Source: Marinococcus halotolerans DSM 16375 (lineage in GTDB: Bacteria; Bacillota; Bacilli; Bacillales; Marinococcaceae). Taken from it: a DNA stretch of 64,000 nt. The stretch is from the NCBI RefSeq assembly GCF_000420725.1, contig NZ_ATVM01000014.1, positions 25,071 through 89,070 on the forward strand, given 5' to 3'. A model generated the notes under the pieces. It had not been told where the DNA came from. It worked only from the letters and a program-made list of their open reading frames with translations, and did no database searches. The first letter of the stretch is position 1; every line of letters starts with the position of its first letter. Position numbers and translations under genes: made by a program. Below, piece by piece: positions 60,382 to 64,000 of the stretch.

Positions 60382-61272
60382 ATGGAGAAAACAGCCATTA
60401 TTACCGGAGCAAATACCGGAATGGGATTCGAAACAGCGAAACAGCTTGCCGTGAAAGGATTTAATGTCATCATGGCCGTCCGGGACGAAAAGCGGGGGGG
60501 AGAAGCCATGAGGCAGATAAAGGCTGGTACTGGGGCCTCGCGTGTGCGGGTGATGCGCTGTGATCTGTCTTCTCTTCAGGACATACATACCTTTGTGCGA
60601 CAGCTAGAACAGATTGTTCCATGCGTGGATGTGCTGGTCAACAATGCCGGCGTCGTGTCGCTCAAAAGAGAACTGACCGAAGATGGTTTTGAAAGTATGA
60701 TCGGCGTGAATCATCTGGGGCACTTCGCCCTGACTCTGCAGCTTCTTCCTCTTCTTGAATGCTCTGAAGAAGAAGCACGGGTCGTGAACGTTTCGTCAGG
60801 AGCACACAAATATGGAAGCATTCATTTTCCGGATCCTCATTTAACGAGGGGATATGGCACATGGAAGGGGTACGCCCAGTCCAAACTGGCGAACGTTTTA
60901 TTTACATATGCTCTTGCTTCCCGTCTCGAAGGGACCGATATTCGTGTTAATGCCCTGCATCCCGGAGGAGTAAGTACTATGCTTGGAGTGGACCGGTCTA
61001 CCGGCTTCGGGCGCCGTATCCACCAGGCTATCCGCCCAATGCTGCGCACAGCTGCGGAAGGGGCGGAAACTTCGGTTTATCTTGCCGCTTCTGCTGAAGT
61101 GGACGGTGTACACGGCAGATACTTTATTGATTCTTTTGAAGAAGATACTGCGCCGCATGCCCGCGACAGGGAGCTCCAGGAAAAGGTATGGAAATGGAGC
61201 ATGGACCAGACGAATGTTGAACGACTGATGGAAGCAGAGTGGAGCAATAGATTAAAGCTTGAAAATAAATAA
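60382..61272 (+). CDS. Short-chain dehydrogenase/reductase
   Basis: 296 residues. Rossmann motif TGANTGMGFETAKQLA (about 9-24), NNAGV (about 92-96), and catalytic YAQSK near residue 165. The sequence resembles retinol dehydrogenase/WW-domain oxidoreductase-type SDRs (VNHLGHFALTLQLLPLL). Substrate unknown, cofactor likely NADP because of the Arg in AVRDEKRGGEAM. CAGAGGAGA precedes the ATG. It stands alone, divergent from the amidohydrolase. Confidence 0.9.
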   Translation: MEKTAIITGANTGMGFETAKQLAVKGFNVIMAVRDEKRGGEAMRQIKAGTGASRVRVMRCDLSSLQDIHTFVRQLEQIVPCVDVLVNNAGVVSLKRELTEDGFESMIGVNHLGHFALTLQLLPLLECSEEEARVVNVSSGAHKYGSIHFPDPHLTRGYGTWKGYAQSKLANVLFTYALASRLEGTDIRVNALHPGGVSTMLGVDRSTGFGRRIHQAIRPMLRTAAEGAETSVYLAASAEVDGVHGRYFIDSFEEDTAPHARDRELQEKVWKWSMDQTNVERLMEAEWSNRLKLENK

Positions 61273-61344
61273 GACGCTTTATTTTTTTGATTACGTACTT
61301 TAAAATATATTAAATACAGGAAATGACAGAAAGGATTATTGGCG

Positions 61345-62172
61345 TTGAGTAAACAACTGCACAATTTTATGTTAGATCATGCTGAAGAGATCGTGACTAC
61401 ATGGATGGAAGACATCGAAGCCCAGTCGGAAGCCATTTACCCAAATGATGCCGAACGGAGGGAAGCCTTCCGGGGAAGACTTAAGGGCTTCATTCAGGAA
61501 ACGGCAAAAGCAGTGATAGATGAAGAACCGTTACTTACTGACTGGGCGCAGCTAACGGCGATGGACGGGCTTGAAAACCAGGGCCCGAGGTTTTACTCGG
61601 TAGAGTTTTTCAGGGTCGGACGTGTTGATCTCTGGAATCGTCTGTCTGCCTATTTTAAAGAGCGGGAGGAAGAAATTTCCCCGTTGCAGGTAGCCGAGTG
61701 GGCCGAGAAAATTCAGTCAGTATTTGAAAAGGGACTGGAGCTTGTGAACCAGTACTACTATCAGATGAACGAAGCCCAGCTGGAGGCGCAGCAGCAGATG
61801 ATGGTGGAGCTGAGCGTACCGATCATTAAATTAATAGGGGATATCGGTGTCCTTCCGCTTGTCGGAGATATTGATACGCACCGGGCAAAGATGATTGAAG
61901 ATGTAACTCTAACCGAGGTGGCAAAGCTTGAACTTGATGTACTGATTATTGATATGTCCGGGGTGCCAATCATCGATACAATGGTAGCCCAGCAGTTATT
62001 CAACCTGCATCATGGCCTCAGTTTAATCGGCACAGAAATTATTATTACCGGCATTCGTCCGGAAATTGCAGAAACGGCCGTTCGGCTCGGCATTGATTTT
62101 AGTAAGGTAAAAACCTTTGCTCATCTGCAGCAGGCCCTCGAACAGAAGATGAATATTCAAATTAAGGAATAA
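61345..62172 (+). CDS. RsbR-type STAS stress-sensor protein
   Basis: 275 residues from the TTG at 61345 (AAAGGA nine bases before; a TTG at 61339 is too close). N-terminal helical globin-like sensor domain (about 1-140), then STAS domain (about 155-270). VLIIDMSGVPIIDTMVAQQLF and ITGIRPEIAETAVRLGID match the RsbR stressosome paralogues, and Thr in IDTMV is the likely phosphorylation site of RsbT kinase. It would sense stress as part of the stressosome and feed sigma-B. No rsbS, rsbT or rsbU genes are nearby, as usual for RsbR paralogues. Confidence 0.9.
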   Translation: MSKQLHNFMLDHAEEIVTTWMEDIEAQSEAIYPNDAERREAFRGRLKGFIQETAKAVIDEEPLLTDWAQLTAMDGLENQGPRFYSVEFFRVGRVDLWNRLSAYFKEREEEISPLQVAEWAEKIQSVFEKGLELVNQYYYQMNEAQLEAQQQMMVELSVPIIKLIGDIGVLPLVGDIDTHRAKMIEDVTLTEVAKLELDVLIIDMSGVPIIDTMVAQQLFNLHHGLSLIGTEIIITGIRPEIAETAVRLGIDFSKVKTFAHLQQALEQKMNIQIKE

Positions 62173-62185
62173 CAAGCACCCAGTA

Positions 62186-62223
62186 AAAAAAGCCCTTCGC
62201 AGTAAATCTGCAAAGGGCTTTTG
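62186..62223. terminator. Terminator between rsbR-like and IDEAL-domain genes
   Basis: AAAAGCCCTT and CGCAG pair with CTGC and AAAGGGCTTTT, a 14-bp stem with a small bulge, T-rich on both strands. Convergent genes flank it. Confidence 0.87.
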
Positions 62224-62245
62224 TAGTAAATTATGCCGGAGATTC

Positions 62246-62611
62246 TTAGTACTCGCTATAATTCGACAGCGCGTAGGAAGAATCATTGGATGACCGGACA
62301 TTTGCTTTATTATTCAATTCGGAAGTGAGTTCCAGAAACCACTGTTTGTCGTTAGTAACCAGTGCAAGATCAATCAGGTCATACAACTCCTCTTCTGAAA
62401 CAGGCTGAACGGTATTCAGCTTGCTTACTTTGTGAAGCAGCAGCTCAGTTGATTTTTCCATAATTTCCTGATTATCTGAAGAAATAACTTTAACTTTAAT
62501 TGTTTGATAAGATTCTTCAATTGCTTCTACATAACCTACAACCAATTCACCATAAATGGTGGTTCCTCGAACCCAATCTCCTACCGAAATAATATCGTTT
62601 GTTGGTAACAT
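62246..62611 (-). CDS. IDEAL-domain protein
   Basis: 121 residues. The N-terminal part (about 1-65) is a small beta domain (SVGDWVRGTTIYGELVVGYVEAI); the C-terminal part has the IDEAL motif DLIDLALVTNDKQWFLELTSEL (about 84-105), named for its I-D-E-A-L pattern and found in several small Bacilli proteins. Their function is poorly known; one B. subtilis member acts on ComK expression. AAGGAGG precedes the ATG. Monocistronic. Confidence 0.82.
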   Translation of the reverse strand: MLPTNDIISVGDWVRGTTIYGELVVGYVEAIEESYQTIKVKVISSDNQEIMEKSTELLLHKVSKLNTVQPVSEEELYDLIDLALVTNDKQWFLELTSELNNKANVRSSNDSSYALSNYSEY

Positions 62612-62713
62612 TCGCGTAACCTCCTAAGGATTACCTATTAATTAATAGTGTTGTAATCTGAATTATCTATAACTATACATTTCCCTGTTTTGTAATGCAA
62701 AAACATTGCTCAG

Positions 62714-63124
62714 TCAATTTGTGATACATTTTTTCAGCATGTCAGCAATAGTAAACTGATCAAGGTGTTCTCCAAATACGTCTTCCCCGTCTGAAAAAAC
62801 ACTGCCTAACACATGCTTCATGTTAGCCCCGACAGAGCAGTCAGGGTTTTCATCAGGACACCGGGGCTGCAGTGTCCCTTTTGACGTGACCTGGTACACA
62901 TCCCACAAGGTAACGGCCTCCGGCGGTCGGGAAAGAACGAAACCTCCGCCCGCTCCTTCCTTAGACTGAATCAACTCATGCTGCTTTAACAGGCTTAACA
63001 CCTTCCTTATCCGTACCGGATGCACAGAGGCGCTTTCAGCAATGAAAGTGCTTGAAGCGGCCCTGTCCGGCTGGAAGGCAAGCAGGGTTAAACTGTGTAC
63101 AGCTAAAGAAAAATGACTGTTCAT
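62714..63124 (-). CDS. Rrf2-family transcriptional regulator (YwnA-like)
   Basis: 136 residues. Winged helix-turn-helix at about 25-60 (TFIAESASVHPVRIRKVLSLLKQHELIQSKEG), wing GAGGGFVLSRP, dimerisation helix, and cysteines in RCPDENPDCSVGANM. Cys spacing is not the three-Cys iron-sulfur set of NsrR or IscR and resembles YwnA-type proteins that sense thiol-reactive stress. An inverted repeat in its promoter suggests autoregulation. The target genes are not evident; its divergent neighbour is a small hypothetical gene. Confidence 0.87.
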   Translation of the reverse strand: MNSHFSLAVHSLTLLAFQPDRAASSTFIAESASVHPVRIRKVLSLLKQHELIQSKEGAGGGFVLSRPPEAVTLWDVYQVTSKGTLQPRCPDENPDCSVGANMKHVLGSVFSDGEDVFGEHLDQFTIADMLKKCITN

Positions 63125-63162
63125 ACTTATCTCTCCGAGTGAAAAGGATTATTAATGTTTAT

Positions 63163-63185
63163 ACTGTAATTATAAATATTACAGT
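63163..63185. promoter_or_regulatory. Probable operator of the Rrf2 regulator
   Basis: ACTGTAAT (63163-63170) and ATTACAGT (63178-63185) are perfect inverted copies 7 bases apart, 39 bases upstream of the rrf2-like start. The layout fits Rrf2 dimers. Confidence 0.6.
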
Positions 63186-63364
63186 TTTGTTTGTCAACTT
63201 TTGATATTCTGCGTGAAATAGGCGGAAGCTGAGTGGTGGAGATAATTATTTCAACGCTTGATGCAGTCCCCGCTATGTTTCATAGGCTAGTTCATGTTAT
63301 AATATAATTCTATCCATGCATTGTACTTTTACGTGTCATTGATCCTATGAAAAGGAGTGAAGAC

Positions 63365-63631
63365 ATGAAAACATTTGAAGAGGTGGTCCGTACTTTAGCG
63401 GACATTGAAATGCAGTCTGTTGCTCAAACGAGATCAAGACACGAATTCCAGAGCGAACGCGAATACTATTCCCATTTTCTCCGTAATAAAGACCTTTCCT
63501 TTTATTTGGAAACGGTCGAGGAGATGTACCCATTAGAGGCGAAGCAATATGGAGCAGAGGAAATCGTGCGTGGAATGGCTGAATATATTGAGGCAGGTGC
63601 CATGCCTGCGCGGGAACCGCTGCCTGAATAA
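63365..63631 (+). CDS. Small hypothetical protein
   Basis: 88 residues from the ATG at 63365 after AAAGGAG; an ATG six codons earlier overlaps the ribosome site. Charged, mainly helical, rich in Glu, Arg and Tyr (FQSEREYYSHFLRNKDLSFYLETVEEMYPLEAKQYG), no membrane part. I do not recognise it. The 3' side runs into the insertion element after 45 bases. Confidence 0.6.
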   Translation: MKTFEEVVRTLADIEMQSVAQTRSRHEFQSEREYYSHFLRNKDLSFYLETVEEMYPLEAKQYGAEEIVRGMAEYIEAGAMPAREPLPE

Positions 63632-63727
63632 GAATGAGGCGGAAGATAAAAAGCCAAATTGAATATTATATACGAAGGGGCTGTCCCAAAAATAGGACAG
63701 CCCCCCTTTTCTGTGCGCAAATAAAGA

Positions 63728-63792
63728 AAGAAATCATCCTTCGATGATATGGTTAAGTCACCACAACCTCCATACGACAAGGATGATTTCTT
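63728..63792 (+). promoter_or_regulatory. Ribosome-site-masking hairpin before the transposase
   Basis: AAGAAATCATCCTT (63728-63741) is the exact complement of AAGGATGATTTCTT (63779-63792), which ends right at the ATG and contains the AAGGA ribosome site. Any transcript entering from outside would fold it shut; an internal promoter starting inside the 37-base loop would not. Confidence 0.7.
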
Positions 63793-64000
63793 ATGTTTAC
63801 CGATGATAACACACAGCGCTTTCCGATACCAACGAGCCTGGAACCCATGATCCCCGAAGGGGATCTGGTGCGGATCGTCAACGACACCATTGATCGGCTG
63901 TCCGAGCGGTTCTGGGATCCCCAGGCTTCTTCGGTGGGACGGCCGGCTTATCCGCCTCAAACCATGACCAAAATCGTCATCTATGCCTATGCCCGGGAAT
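63793..64000 (+). CDS. IS1182-family transposase, N-terminal fragment cut by the window edge
   Basis: 69 codons are visible. The start MFTDDNTQRFPIPTSLEPMI, then PEGDLVRIVNDTIDRLSERF and GRPAYPPQTMTKIVIYAYARE, is the usual N-terminal region of IS1182-type DDE transposases (helix region before the catalytic core). The catalytic residues lie beyond the edge. The GC-rich codons differ from the AT-rich element end. Nothing shows whether the full gene is intact. Confidence 0.9.
   Translation, partial: MFTDDNTQRFPIPTSLEPMIPEGDLVRIVNDTIDRLSERFWDPQASSVGRPAYPPQTMTKIVIYAYARE

Larger units (their letters stand above)
63677..64000 (+). mobile_element. Left end of an IS1182-type insertion sequence
   Basis: The element appears to begin with GGGGCTGTCCCAAAAA, typical of IS1182 terminal repeats. 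The end is itself a hairpin: GGGGCTGTCC pairs with GGACAGCCCC (63677-63686 with 63694-63703) and is followed by CCCTTTT, so it can stop outside transcription. Inside lies the leader hairpin and the transposase. The right end and target duplication are outside the window. Confidence 0.82.

Overview
The window looks like a chromosomal segment of a low-to-mid GC Bacillaceae bacterium, probably a halophilic or alkaliphilic relative of Bacillus. The evidence is the licR/licBCAH-type PTS locus, a puc urate operon with the pucL fusion, heme-only NOS, HemAT, an RsbR paralogue, PncA, UvsE, YolD and IDEAL-domain proteins, AGGAGG ribosome sites and frequent GTG/TTG starts. Many proteins are acidic. Protein names rest on motif and family recognition by eye; no database search was possible. 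LAYOUT: 1-0.9 kb, a copC/copD-like pair (copD cut by the window edge). 1.0-8.1 kb, beta-glucoside/cellobiose PTS locus: divergent activator licR, then licB-licC-licA, a GH1 6-phospho-beta-glucosidase and the GH4 enzyme licH. 8.1-14.1 kb, single genes: a LexA-boxed yolD homologue, a small membrane protein, an isolated EPSP synthase, a cytosolic Cys-rich copper storage protein, NO synthase, a quinone oxidoreductase and UV damage endonuclease. 14.2-17.4 kb, an ABC exporter with its TetR regulator. 17.5-26.4 kb, pucR followed by a co-directional urate-to-ureidoglycine operon (permease, OHCU decarboxylase/uricase fusion, HIU hydrolase, allantoate amidohydrolase, aminotransferase, allantoinase). 26.4-31.4 kb, divergent partial inositol locus iolGB / iolCA around a dense operator region, with iolA far richer in GC. 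31.5-37.5 kb, a coiled-coil membrane protein, Mn catalase, MaoC hydratase, a ThDP keto-acid decarboxylase, methionine aminopeptidase and an AT-rich lipoprotein. 37.6-49.9 kb, YyaL-like protein, TSUP transporter, TetR-RND pair with a perfect 20-bp palindrome, DUF6884/M50-like pair, then M20 peptidase-pncA-glutamate dehydrogenase. 50.0 kb, tRNA-Arg(CCU). 50.2-58 kb, small membrane proteins, glycerophosphodiesterase, HAD phosphatase, YihY, beta-helix lipoprotein, DUF4003, HemAT. 58-60.2 kb, macro-domain protein and a purine-type amidohydrolase under a purine riboswitch. 60.4-63.6 kb, SDR, RsbR-like, IDEAL, Rrf2 and a small hypothetical protein. 63.68 kb to the end, the left end of an IS1182-type element. 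MAIN FINDING: the leader of the amidohydrolase (minus strand, about 60055-60150) carries a recognisable purine riboswitch aptamer with a cytosine at the ligand-specifying position, as in guanine switches. Its P1 3' strand is also the 5' arm of the terminator, the layout of adenine ON switches. The sequence therefore predicts a guanine-activated switch driving a deaminase, which would link to the urate catabolic operon in the same window. Other notable signals are the mirror-image operators at iol, a sigma-B-like promoter running into an orphan terminator upstream of Mn catalase, a ribosome-site-masking hairpin in the insertion element, and the GC jump at iolA.
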